From Rostrohypoxylon terebratum (lineage: Eukaryota > Ascomycota > Sordariomycetes > Xylariales > Hypoxylaceae): a stretch of 49,281 nt of DNA. Within the stretch, counting starts at the first letter, position 1. Each line of letters opens with the position of its first letter. Both the position numbers and the translations under genes were made by a program. This document shows positions 1 to 11,269 of the stretch, one piece after another. The DNA is taken from the NCBI GenBank assembly GCA_022497145.1, contig MU386008.1, positions 1 to 49,281 on the forward strand. Reading direction: 5' to 3'. The notes below the pieces were generated by a model, which saw only the letters and a list, made by a program, of their open reading frames with translations, was not told the DNA's origin and did no database searches.

Positions 1-754
1 AATTAAATTTTGAAGGTGGTGGTGATATTAAGGATTTGTCAAAAATGGTAAGTGGACCGCACCTGGTATGTGCGCATACTGGTATGTTAGCTTATGACCC
101 TAAAGCAAAAGACGGGTTCGGTTCTGGCGTGGTTGTAGGGAATGGAAAGTGCGTCATTACTGCCGCTCATGTGGTCGACGCCGTGAGCCTTAGTGATATA
201 AAAGTCTTCGAAAACAAGGTTCAAAACGACATGATAGTTCCAACAGGAAATACGATCTCGGTCGCCAGAGTTACCAAGCATCCCTATTACAAGGGAACTT
301 CCGAACCTCACGAGGGGGGCTCTGCTTTCGACATGGCGGTGGTTGAGTTAACGACAAAAATGGAAGCCAATCCCTGGAAAGTCTCACAAACGAGGGGGAA
401 GATTCATCAAAATACTACCCTATATGGCTGGGGAACTTTGACAGCTTCGCCATCCAAGTACCCGGAGCAACTTCGTTCTGGAGCTAACAAGATCGTGTCC
501 ACCAGTGACAGAGGGTGTAAACAGTGGTATGAGATTGTAGGCGCAATCTGTATGATGAACGAAGATGGCACGGCAGTCGGTCTCAACTGCGGCGGTGACT
601 TGGGGGGGGGGGGCCAACTGTGACAGATGGTTATGTAATTGCTGTCGCTTCCGCAAAAAAAACGGGAATGTGGCATGCAGAAAGCCGGCTTGCTAGCGGG
701 CTTGTCTGGTTCAAAACAGGAGAAATTCATGCGAACGTTCGAAACCACATGTGA
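1..754 (+). pseudogene. Trypsin-like (S1 family) serine protease, 5'-partial, inactivated
   Basis: The reading frame is open from position 3, so the 5' part probably lies outside the window; the first in-window ATG is at 45. No signal peptide is visible. The protease part has GSGVVV, then ITAAHVV (catalytic His), FDMAVVEL (catalytic Asp) and GWG, all in S1 order. At the active-site serine the motif that should be GDSGGP reads G-D-L-G-G, a Ser-to-Leu change explained by one C-to-T transition (TCG to TTG). Directly after it, a run of 12 G (602-613) shifts the frame and the ORF stops at 621-623. In another frame the sequence from 617 to the stop at 752-754 reads as a plausible S1 C-terminus (DGYVIAVAS and onward). 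So two lesions are present. The G-run could be a sequencing error; the Ser-to-Leu change is independent of it. No introns are needed. A catalytically dead protease homologue is the alternative if the frameshift is false. Confidence 0.75.
3..94 (+). repeat. Left copy of 92-bp perfect terminal inverted repeat
   Basis: Positions 3-94 are the exact reverse complement of 49190-49281, with no mismatch by eye. Similarity stops at position 95. The segment is open in one frame throughout, the same frame used by the protease-like ORF that follows. Coding content argues against an ordinary transposon terminus. It is best read as part of a duplicated exon. Confidence 0.95.
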
Positions 755-1424
755 CTTCACTTTCGGAATACCTGCAAAACTTGGAGAGCTTTAGTATTTA
801 CAAGGTAATTTTAGACTGAAGGGGGTTGGGATTTGTAAGTGATGTACGAGTCTTTTAACTGCCGAGTTAGACCAGGAGCTATTTTACACGAAGTACATAT
901 GGGTACAGCTACTCAGAGTAGCCCTCACGACAACCCCTTTAAATTGAAGGCTAGCAATGGTTAATTCTTTCTCAATACACTAATTTTTAATCCCCAAGAC
1001 AGAATAGGTACCTATCTTCTAGGCCCCTGACGCAAGTTGCACTTCATATGTAGATCTCATTCGTAGGCAGGTTTCCCCAGCGGACGGCTATGGTTTTGGT
1101 CGTAGATCGGGTCACAGCCTAATGGACCTTAGGTTTAATGTTGCATATAAAACGGCAATGATAAAAACTACCTATGTTGGTGAATTTCGTGCTAAAAACT
1201 GCCGCTTAGTATTTGGTCGCTGAATAATTCAACCCTGGAAGAGTCTAGCATTAATGGAATGTTGAATAGCTTCTAATGAGATTATATGAATAGTCACAAA
1301 ACTTCCCTGCTTGAGGTAGAGTTTATACATTTATAATGCCGTAGGCCATAGGGGAGAAAAGGGGGGAAAAGTGTACTATCACTTGAATTTTCCGTGCTTG
1401 CATCTCACGACCTCATCTCCCCGC
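755..1424. other. Intergenic spacer
   Basis: AT-rich spacer between the protease remnant and the 3' end of the oxidoreductase gene. No coding, repeat or RNA signal was recognised. The 3' untranslated region of the minus-strand oxidoreductase presumably ends here. Confidence 0.5.
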
Positions 1425-2465
1425 TCAAAGCCCTTCCACAACAATCTTCTTAGCCGAAACCCCCTGTCTCAGCGTATCAAGCGCCTCCTGAATCCCCTCC
1501 AACCCTCTCGTCTTCACGACCTCCGGCGCAGGCGCCACCTTATACTTCCCGCTATCCAGCGCCTTCGGGAAGAACTCCTCGAAAAGCTTACTCGTGGTGT
1601 CATAATACCAGCCCCTCTCACCACTCGCCTCAAACACGAATTTAGCCCTAACACCCTCCGGCACGCCGCCCTCCGGAATGAGGTTCGCGCACGCGACGAA
1701 CAGGTCCTGCCTCGACTTCTTAGCAACCTCCAGACAGGGCGCGACGCCGTCGTGCGGGCCCGCGGCCTGGAAGATCCCCGCGCAGACGCCCTTATCGAGT
1801 TCGGCGACGACGTCGTCGACGACGGTCGGGCTCTTGTAGTCGAACACCTTACTCGCGCCTAGGCTCTTGACGAGCTCGAAGTTGTGCACGGAGCACGTAG
1901 CCACGACATCGAACCCGGCCGCCTTCGCAAGCTGGATGGCGTTGCTCCCCACACCCGCGGCCCCGCCCCACACCAGCAGCATCTTCCCCTTACTCTGCGC
2001 GCCGCCGACTTCGGGGTACGGCAGAGCCAAGTAGTTCTTCCCGAACAGCGCGCCACCTGCTGTCGCGAGACAGAGCGGAAACACGACTCCCTGGGCAAAA
2101 CTCAGGTGCTCGGGCAGCTTAACAGCGAGTGCCTGGTCCACCACAACGTGCTCCTGGAAAGCCGCCCTTTCCCCCTTCCCAGCAGCGAACCCGAGGATCC
2201 TATCCCCGACTTTGAATTTCTGCGAAGCAGGACTAGATCCGACGGCTTCAACCACGCCGGAGACGTCTTCTCCGGGTACTAGGGGATACTTGACGAAAGG
2301 CAAAGGGGCGATCTGGAGGTACGCGTCCACAGGGTTCATGCCCCAGGCGTGTACTTTTATGAGGACATCATCCGGGCCTAGTGTGGAAGGAATAGGGGTT
2401 TCGCGAATGGTGCTGGGAACGCCGGCGTTATCTTGCCAGAAGACGCGGTTGGTTGTTGTGGACAT
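1425..2465 (-). CDS. MDR-family zinc-type alcohol dehydrogenase-like / quinone oxidoreductase
   Basis: A 346-residue single-exon protein of the medium-chain dehydrogenase/reductase superfamily, which uses NAD(P)H to reduce enones or quinones or to oxidise alcohols; the substrate cannot be told from sequence. The N-terminal GroES-like half has VPGEDVSGVVEAVG (about residues 63-76) and KVGDRI (85-90). The Rossmann half carries the nucleotide motif WGGAAGVGSNAIQLA (166-180). The cysteine and histidine ligands of classical zinc alcohol dehydrogenases are absent, which fits the zinc-free quinone-reductase/trans-enoyl-reductase-like group of fungal oxidoreductases. The start at 2465 (MSTTTNRVFW) aligns with the usual N-terminus; an in-frame ATG at 2513 would add 16 residues that do not look like family sequence. 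No secondary-metabolite backbone gene lies nearby, so a stand-alone detoxification or general redox role is the modest inference. Confidence 0.85.
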   Translation of the reverse strand: MSTTTNRVFWQDNAGVPSTIRETPIPSTLGPDDVLIKVHAWGMNPVDAYLQIAPLPFVKYPLVPGEDVSGVVEAVGSSPASQKFKVGDRILGFAAGKGERAAFQEHVVVDQALAVKLPEHLSFAQGVVFPLCLATAGGALFGKNYLALPYPEVGGAQSKGKMLLVWGGAAGVGSNAIQLAKAAGFDVVATCSVHNFELVKSLGASKVFDYKSPTVVDDVVAELDKGVCAGIFQAAGPHDGVAPCLEVAKKSRQDLFVACANLIPEGGVPEGVRAKFVFEASGERGWYYDTTSKLFEEFFPKALDSGKYKVAPAPEVVKTRGLEGIQEALDTLRQGVSAKKIVVEGL

Positions 2466-3548
2466 TGTAACAGATAGGATGGTGCCTAGAGTATAGGTAG
2501 TAAAGCAAAGCAAATGTAGTTGAACTCGCTTTTGTGTGGATATAGTATGATCTAACTCGAGAGTGAAGAATAATCAATGTTTCTAGTTTGGTAGGTAGAG
2601 GGGGACGGTTTATTTATGGTCAGGTTTGCAATCCTATGTATACCTACTATCACAGGATATGGCTTCCTCAATAACGGTATTCAGTTCGATCATCCCGAAT
2701 GGGAAACCAGTTCCATAAGATGGAACGGCACCGAAGGCCCCGAAACCCGTCGATTTTGGTCCTATTCCCGTTGTCCGCCGGAGCAGGAGGCCAAGATTCC
2801 AGATGCGCCCGGACTTAAACGGCTCTAACATTTGAGTCCGGCAACGTAGAATTGTTGAATAAATGGTAGCATTTTACCTAGGTAAATATCAAATTAGGTA
2901 TAGATTTATCTCCGTGCGGAGGTTATGAAATGTACAATTGAGATTTTTACATGGGGTTAATGGAGAGTTTCACGTAATCGTTATTCAAATCATGGTTTTA
3001 AATCAACAGCTTGTTTATATTAACTTCAACCTCTTCAATTACTAGGTAGGTAACCCTAGTAAGCTATTCGTGAGTCGTCATGAAAAGGGGGTTTGAACTC
3101 AGGATATCAATCAAATCTTCTGGTATCACTCGCACTACAACAACCCAGCTTAGTTAACTGACCAAATCACCATATTGCCAAGCTGACCGCAACCCACCAT
3201 GCGATGCCATGCCGTGCCTTATATCAAGCTCCGCAAAAACAACGTTAATTTCCATCCCTTTTGTCCTCTTGTGCCCTTCTCTGGGCAGAAGCCGTAATGT
3301 ACTACCTGGATCCAAACGCCTACAGGGCAATTATTATATCTAAATCACGGCTACCCAGCAGCCGCTTAATGTCAACCGTGAAGTCGTTCATTCATCCATC
3401 TACTTTTGAAAATCAATATGAAATGGAGACTGAGGCGTCAGAACATCAAGGTGTCGGGCGTTTCCCTAAAACGTCTCGGACTCTTGGCTCATAGCGCTCG
3501 AAGGGCTGGCTATCGTGCCGAACGTGTCTATATACGGGGTTAGCAACG
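2466..3548. other. Intergenic region with a weak tRNA-like stretch
   Basis: Holds the oxidoreductase promoter and the 3' flank of the next minus-strand gene. Small ORFs at 2616-2828 and 3261-3494 show no recognisable domain and are probably chance. On the minus strand, around 3085-3165, a B-box-like motif (GAGTTCAAACCCC) lies about 70 bp downstream of an A-box-like TGGTCAGTTAAC, but no cloverleaf could be drawn. Confidence 0.4.
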
Positions 3549-6500
3549 TTAATTCGATGTCAGATTATATTGTGATAGCCTACCTCGCTTTCGTCGCCTC
3601 TCCTCTCCGTCTTCGCTACCTCGGCTAGGTGTCATCGCTCTGGGACCGCTGGGTCTTCTGGTTGGGACTCCTAGAGCGGCACTCAGGTTTCTGTTCTCAG
3701 GTTTTGGACTACCTGAGTGGTAGCTTCCCGCGTGGGTGGCGGTGGCGGTTCCGTAGCCGCTCTCGAAGCTTTGCCCTGGCAACGGACTGGGGTTCTTCTT
3801 CTGAAGCTTGTTCACCCGGTCGTGCTGAGGTGTTTGTGTGTATGCAGGCGATGTGCCGTCAAGCGGCTCCTTAGGAGGGCGGGGTGGTCCTTGAGGACTA
3901 GGAGATGTCATTCCTTGCCAGTGGTAATCATCGCCACCGTGGCCCGAGTTCATAGCACTGTTATCGCTATATCGGTTGGTATTCTGGGGAGGGAACCTGT
4001 TTAATGACGTGGCAGAGCCAGCCCAGTCAGCTGATCTCGGAGACATGGGCGTGTCATATTCTTGCGCCGAAGACTCTAACGCTGTTCCGAAACGTTCCAT
4101 ACGTCCTGGCCGCGGTTGCGGGTGCTGCAAGTTAAGCGAGTTCCGATGAGCCCTGTATTTGGGATCTTCCGGGGTGGCGTATGGGATGGGTGCAGAAGGT
4201 TGATGCATGGGAGTTTGCTGGGTTTGTTGCGGAGCAGTCATGTTAGGTAGGTTACTTTCCATGGTTGCCGGGCGCAGATCTTGCTCTGAGAAGCCGGAGT
4301 GTAACTGGTCGGGTTCGAACAGGTCCTGGTGCTGGAATTGCTCATAGGTTCCCATATCCGAGGTGGACCGAGAAGGAGGAGCATGTTGCAAAAAATCCTC
4401 AGGTGGGTCGTTCTTTTTGGAAGCGCCACTACTTCGGAAGACTTTCTGTATGCTGGACGTTGTTGTCTCAGACCATCGGGAAATCTTGGGGAAGAAACTA
4501 GACGAGCCTCGCGATTTGTGCTTCTTGCTCTCTTCTGTCCGGGGAGTGTTTTCATTGCTAACTGAGTAATGTTGTGTATGTGGTGAATTTTGAGGCGGTG
4601 TGCCTAGAGGCACCGATCCACCTCTCGGTTGCTCCTCACTGGGAGAGAGCATTCCTCCGTGCATCTCGTATTGACTTGGCGGCTGCGCGGAGTGGTCATT
4701 ATATTCGCCATCATCTTCCGGCACGGTACTGATGCGATGATCCGAGAATTTTCGCTCGTTGCCCAACCTATTAGATGTTCCTCGAGACTGGGGTATTGAC
4801 AAGTGTCCCGACTGGCTAGCATGGCTAGCTGTCGAGGTTCCAGCATGGCCTTCGGGCTCATAACCCCGATCTTGCTCATACTGCACCTCAGGTTGAATAT
4901 TATCTATCGATTGAGCGCGCGTGCTCATGAGACCAGCAGGTCCACCGGCCTGGTGCTTTAAATCGCTGACATCGTCAAGTAGCTGATTGAGCAAGTCTTC
5001 GATTCTAGTGAGATCGTTGGCGCCCTTTGAGCTAAGGCCTTGAAGCGCTCGTCGAAGGAAGTTGCGCTTCTTTACGTTGGCATCATCGGTGCCGGCTTGG
5101 GAGCCGCCCTGGATAGATCGGGCGCTGCTGCCGGGGAACGGCCGGGGACCACCAATGTGACGCTTTATCGTCTTTTCCGTATTGTCCTTCACTTCGGTGA
5201 TGATTTGATCTTCGCTGTCTGCTAACATCCTCTTGATGTCCTCGAAGGAGTTGCGCATGTCGGCTGCGGACCGAACAAGAGTCACAAGGATCTCAGTATC
5301 TCTAGCACTTCGTTGGGCATCTCGGACCATGAGCTATACATAAATTAGCAAATGAACACTAACAGGTTTTCAGAATACACTCACATGTTCCATGAGGGCA
5401 ATAATATCCTTTGATTGGATCCTGTCAATTCCATTTCCAGTAGATGGGTCGTATAAGGGTGTTCCCATTGCCTGGGAAAGACCAGCAAGGTGTCTCGCGC
5501 CCTTCGGCGAGTAGAATGGGTCTTCAGATTCCCTCAAGTTGGATTGATTTAGCATCGGAACTTCCTTGCCTTTGGCATCGGATCGATCGCGGACCTCGTT
5601 AGGTGCAGCGGAGATGTAGCCTTCATCACCACCAGTAATCCCAGGGCTACCGGTGTGGAAGCCACCTCTGTAGGCGTCAGCACCAAAGCCGGTTCCGCTT
5701 AACATATTTCCATCTACACCAGGCAGGTTGGCTATTGGACTGGCTCCCTCGTAGGGATTCGTGACCAGAGTATCTCGCTTACGGTCTCCGGAAGTTCTTT
5801 GCCACTCGTCGTCTTGGTCCTGACTAGGTTGCCGGCTGTGCGATGTGACCATGGCTCCCGCTGTAGCAGGAGTGGCTGCGGCGGCAGCATCGGAAATACC
5901 TAGACCGTGGCTGTTATCTTGTCTGCTGGCCTTCGGCGTCACGGCACGGTCATAGGAATATGATCTGTCGTAGGTTGGTGTTGGCTCCGCCGGCCAGTGA
6001 TCTCTGTCTCCATGTTGCGATCCACCCAATGGTCCTTGCACAACCGACGGAGTTCGAGTTCGTTCGTCGTAACCATATCCTATCTCGGGCATGGGGTCGT
6101 CCAAATCTGGGAGGCCACTAGCTCCTAGCCTTGGTTGATCGTAATCTGAGAGACGATCGACACTATGTCGCGGTGTAGCGTTTGGTTGGTAACCGTCTTT
6201 GGTGGCTCGTTCTTTGAAAGATCGGTTTCGCGCAACACCTTCACCAACAAATTCACCTTCTTTCGCTTCGGGGTTTGGACTCTGACCGGAGCCTACAGCC
6301 TTCCGCTTGAGGGCGGCTTGCGCTGCCCGTTGTAGGGCAACGCTCGTAATGGCACTCTCGGAGACGGTGGGAGAGTTGCGATAGTTTGATCGAGGGACCT
6401 TGCGGCCAAATTCATCGAGTTCATACTCCGAGAATTCTCTAGAAGCCGTTGATTGGTCCTGCTCTCTTGATAATGCCGGCGACTGATCTTGCTGTCGTTC

Positions 6501-8945
6501 AGCTGTTTCGTGGCGGCTCTCCACCGAGCGCTTCGTAGGGCTGACACCTCTTGAATCATCGCCATACGAAAATTGCGAATCGCGGTAGTCCTGTCTAGCT
6601 CCCGTGGAGCCACTCAACACGGAAGGATCAAGTTGTGACCCCTCAACCAGCGATGCTACAGCAGATTCGGGTGCAAAATTCTGGTGCACCATTTCGGCAT
6701 TTCCCCCAACGACATGCACTGCCTGTCCCGAGGTTACATGGTCCAACTCGCTATCGTCAGTGTACTGGGTGTTTCTGTAATCTACGCCGGAGCTCCTCAC
6801 ACTGCTAGCCTCATCTATAAATTCACGGCTTCGTAGATTGCTGGGGATGGAACTTGGTGATTGAAGGTCCCGGTTGAGGAGGGACTTGTCTGGGGATGAG
6901 AGCTCACTCTCCGTTTGCATCGCTCTCGTATCTCGGTAACCGTGGAGGTCACTTTCTCCTTCGGTGATTCCCGACACACTCTGGATTGGACTGAGACCAC
7001 GCCTTTCCTGCTGATAAGGAACGTAACGCAATGGGGCAGGGACATCCTGGGACCCATAGAAAGATTGCATGGATGGCTCGTCATCATACATGCCCGGTTC
7101 CGAAAGCTGACCAGCTTCGTCATACTCATCGTCGTACTCATCCCGACCTTGGTCTAGATACCGGTTTCCAAACTCGTCAGTCCGATACTCCTCTCGATAT
7201 TCGGTATTCCCCTTACGAGGAAGCGCTTTGAGGTCGCCATGTGATACGTTGGCGTGTTGAGTGCCTAACCCTTGGAGCGTGTGACTCGGCGATCGTGAAG
7301 GAGACGGGGTTCTCTGGAGAGACTCCATTGAAGGAACACCCCTCACAAGTTTTTGAACAGGCGCCTCTTCGCTAGCGGAATGAGGTCTATCTGTGTCGGC
7401 CGACAATATTGATGTTCGTGTCATCTCAGACGGGTTGATCTCACTCTGAAGAGGCATAGGCGGTATTACCTCGTGTTCAGCGCCATCGTAGTCATCGCCA
7501 AATCGTTCACCATTGTCACGTTTTGGGGTCTCTGCGCGTCTCCTCCTGCGTTGTCTCTTTTCATCGCCCCTAGATCTTGATCGCAATGCAGCGCTAGCGA
7601 CGGAAGAGTCCAAAGCGGAATCTGTGAGAGCTTCGCGATCGCGATCGCGGCGAGGCGTGAGATCTTCATCGTGTGCGCCTTCGGTGACAACTGACACATG
7701 TTCGATGCTGCTCTGGGGCGACAGGTCATTTCTAGCTTCTCTGTCTCGCTTGTCCTTTGATTTAGACTCAGTTGTATCGGCGGATTTCCTCTTGATCGTC
7801 CCAGAAATTTCTTCGCGGGACGCTGATGTGAGGCTCGAGAGGGAATCTCGATCTTTACTCCTCCGTGACTCTCGTTGGCTTCGCTCTCTCTTAATGGCAT
7901 CTAACTCGGGTAAGATAAGCCGCCGGATAGCGTCCTCGACTGTCTCAAGTAGCTTCGGATTATTTATGGATACTTTAGAGGAGGAATGTGAGTGGTAAGA
8001 ATGGTGGCTGGGAGACAATTGCGATGAAAGAACGCTCGAGTCGGCGGCTGAAACCACAGATTCCTTATGACCTCCCTTGGATCTGCGCCTTTCATTCTCT
8101 TTATCACCAGAGCTGCCTGTCCTACTTCTTGACTTGTGTCTTCTTTCTGGTTTGCTCGCTTTTTCAACCGCCTTTTGCATGACGCTCTGATCATGACTAG
8201 AACTCCGAACCTTACGATGGGTCTTTTCAGTTGCCGGTGCTGGAGCTGGACTTTTGGCGCGCTTCTCGTTCAACGCGAAAGACTCTTTTCCGGATCCATC
8301 TAGGAAACTGTCTGTCGGAATAGCGGATATATCGGACATGTTAGGTGGTTGATACGTGGAGGCCTTGCTGTCGGCAGCGGGAATGAGCGGACTCGACACC
8401 TTTCGACGGCGATGATGACTTCTTGAGTCAATTTCAACCTCGATGGGATTACGGGAGACGTTGGACTCCTCCGTGGCGGAGGCGTAGGAGTGCATGCTCC
8501 TCGCGTCTTCAGGGTCCGTCATGATGTCTAACTCAGTTCGAGTGACGTTGGGGCTTGCGGCTGCCCTTCTGGACGAAGACCTTTTCCGACTACTCTTGGT
8601 CTCGGTAATCTGAATATGGTCGTTTCTACCACGAGTCTTGGAAGGAGTTAAGCGGACACGAACGCTAGGTTTTCGCTCGCTAGAACCGGAAGTGCCAGAA
8701 ACGCCGCTCTTTCCGCCTTCGAAATACTCGATCAGGAGAGAGGTTTGGGATCGATTAGGTCTGTGGCCACGGGTCTTGATGGTAACAGGAGTTCCGTCGT
8801 CTGGGAGGGAATAATGGGATCTGTCGTCGTCGGCAGCCTTGGACACATCGGACGCAGCAAGTTCGGTAAGATCGGTAGTAGTAATCTGGGACTCGGTCTC
8901 GGTCGGGGCGGGTAACGGGGGAGCTGTTCTGGAATCGACTCCCAT
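3549..8945 (-). CDS. Large intrinsically disordered protein with conserved-looking C-terminal helical segment
   Basis: Two exons: 8945-5385 and 5333-3549, joined by a 51-bp intron (5334-5384) with donor GTGAGT, branch-like GCTAAT and acceptor TAG. Splicing keeps the frame (…ALMEH|LMVRD…) and gives about 1781 residues. Without it the upstream ORF ends only four codons past the donor. Most of the protein is Ser/Arg/Asp/Glu/Pro-rich and predicted disordered. Two parts look ordered: a short motif near residues 65-80 (SLLIEYFEGGK) within basic sequence, and a helical, possibly coiled-coil segment around 1175-1250 (IIALMEH…RMLADSED). A second short helical patch follows (NFLRRALQGL, LTRIEDLLNQLLDDVSDLK). 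I do not recognise the family. Size and composition resemble septal-pore-associated or cell-tip scaffold proteins of Pezizomycotina, but that is analogy only. The start MGVDSRTAPP is the first ATG of the long frame. Confidence 0.8.
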
Positions 8946-10625
8946 TTTGGTGCCCGAGTATATGTCCAGTTGTCAAGTTATGCGACCTCGCCTCCACTTA
9001 AATTGGCCGCTTCCTCCTTGGCCAATCCTCTGGCTGCTTCGTTGTATTTGCCCCAGTGAGTGGTCCAGCGGTGAACGATATCGGTCTTAGGTGTCAAAAC
9101 AAGTTTGGAGATAAATAGGTATCCTGGACAAATAAGGCCGGATAAGTTTGCGCAGTTATCGACTAATCAATCACACACATGTGAAGATGTGTAGGGGATG
9201 CGAAAACTGGGTACGGTGTTAGAATGAATCGGTGTCCTGAACAACCAAAACAACAACACGGAGGCTGCACGACAAGGTCATGTGAAGCCTGAGATGATAA
9301 TAAGGAATATTAACTAATGGTGCAGCGGAAAATAAACAAAAGTATTATGAATCAATACCGGAACACCGAGATAATGGGAAAAATGAGAAAATGGGAAGAA
9401 TTGAGAAATTGAATCTTTTTTTTTGGTCGGTTGATGGTTGTTGTTGATAGGAACGAGGAAAATTGTGAGGGAAAGCTGCGCAGACTCCGGAGAGCTGAAG
9501 CTCTACTTTTCTTCCAATCCCAGCCCCCTCAATTGCGCCGGGGAGGCAACACAACCCAGGCCCGCCCGCACTTATACAAATACAGAACATCCACAGAAAT
9601 TAGAGAGAAAAAAAATTAGAGGGGAAAAAAGTAGTAAAACATGTTGAGAGTAAAAATCGAACGATGGTTTATTTACATACTCCAAATGGAAAATAGGAAT
9701 CCATCTACACTTACCAAACATAAGAAAATGCAAAAAGATACAGCTGTTTAGGTCGATGATGCGAACTCCACGATGTACCTTTTTCTTTTCCTACTTTTCC
9801 TCTCTCGCTCTATTTCCTTCCCACTCGGGTGGGTGAGTCGAGTGGGTTGGATGTACTATGTAAGTGTAAGATCCCACTCTCTTGCTTGCAGGACGATGCG
9901 TGCGTGTGAAACTGGTCTCGTCCAATACGCAATACGAAAATACACATACGTACTAATAGTAATAGGTAAATATCGTACGGGGAATTCTGGAGCCACAGGA
10001 CTAGGTTATCCTGACTCCTGGAGGCTAATCGCAAAGCCTCGAGGCTCCCTCCTCGATATGACTCTAGAGGAAGGACGAGTCGTGGGGGGGTGAGGGGAAG
10101 AAGAATTAGACGATAATAGGCTTATGAAGCTTTGTTAATAATTGTCTAAAGAAAAAAAAGAGAGAAAGCTGGTACGCAGGTTAAGGTAAGAAGACTGGAG
10201 CTGTGAGGGGACTTTCTTACCTTGGGAAATCTTGAACTGGAAACTGACTGGGATCATTGGTGTGTGGGAGGTTGATGCGTTGGCTTTGCTTAAAGCTCTC
10301 GACCAATCATGTTACAGAATGGCACCCTGACAGAACCTTAGCTGACAGGGACGGACCGGCTGCAATGAGAAGGAGGTCGGGATGGCCTGGAGAGCTTCTT
10401 CAATGTTTAATCAATGTTGCTTCCCGTTTTTTTAAAATACTACTACGTACTTCGTACATAATAATACATGCAGAGTACAACCTGCGAATGTACATATCTG
10501 CCTACACTACTACACTACATTTGTTCCTTCCCTTCAGGTCTCATTGAACGAACCTTCAATTGGGACTCAGGGTTATTAAATGTTCTGAAAGCTTTTAGTA
10601 AGGCTACGTGCCTTGAATAAACTTG

Positions 10626-10653
10626 CATATGCAGGATATGCAGGATATGCAGG
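10626..10653. repeat. Short tandem repeat, 9-bp unit x3
   Basis: The unit ATATGCAGG occurs three times in tandem, followed by GTGATAG. Intergenic, no evident function. Confidence 0.8.
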
Positions 10654-11240
10654 TGATAGTATTTATTCAATTCGTCGCCTTTCATAATTACCTACATAAT
10701 ACAGCATACAGCATACCGTATGATATGATATCGATCCATGTTTTCATCTATTTTATCTATTACTTTACTACTATTAGTAAATTCGTTCATTCAAATCCAC
10801 CTCACTTGGCAACCGGATTCATACATGCTATACCCAGTCAGCCATCAGTATGCGCTTGATTAAAGTGGATTATATTCTTCTCAAAATGAGTTGATCTTTT
10901 CACGATATACTATTTTTATGGGGGTGGTTGGCAGGGAGACTAGGAGACTGTTTACCAACGAGCTGGGTTCGTTTGCTGCCCAATTTCCCGTCTTTTATTC
11001 CTCAATTACAGTTGACCCAGACGATCCAGACACTTTATTTCGGCGGGACTGCTAGTCTGCCAGTCAATATTAGTCCCGCAAAGTGGCTCTTGCGTCTTTT
11101 GGCTGGGTGACGATCTGGTTTGCAACGGTACGATGATATTGTGCGGAGATCCACTGACCTCACTGGATCCGTATCCCGTTTTGATCAGAGCTTGATCCTT
11201 GGTCTAACCCCTCGGCAAGTCAACGGTTGTATGTATGGGG

Positions 11241-11269
11241 CATATGGGACGTATGGGACGTATGGGACA
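11241..11269. repeat. Short tandem repeat, 9-bp unit x3
   Basis: The unit (C/G)TATGGGA(C), roughly GTATGGGAC, is repeated three times with the first copy slightly diverged. Intergenic. Confidence 0.75.

Noticed and set aside
1371..1862. 163-codon plus-strand ORF
   Set aside because: Lies antisense to the oxidoreductase exon; Arg/Leu-rich composition is what GC-rich antisense frames give.
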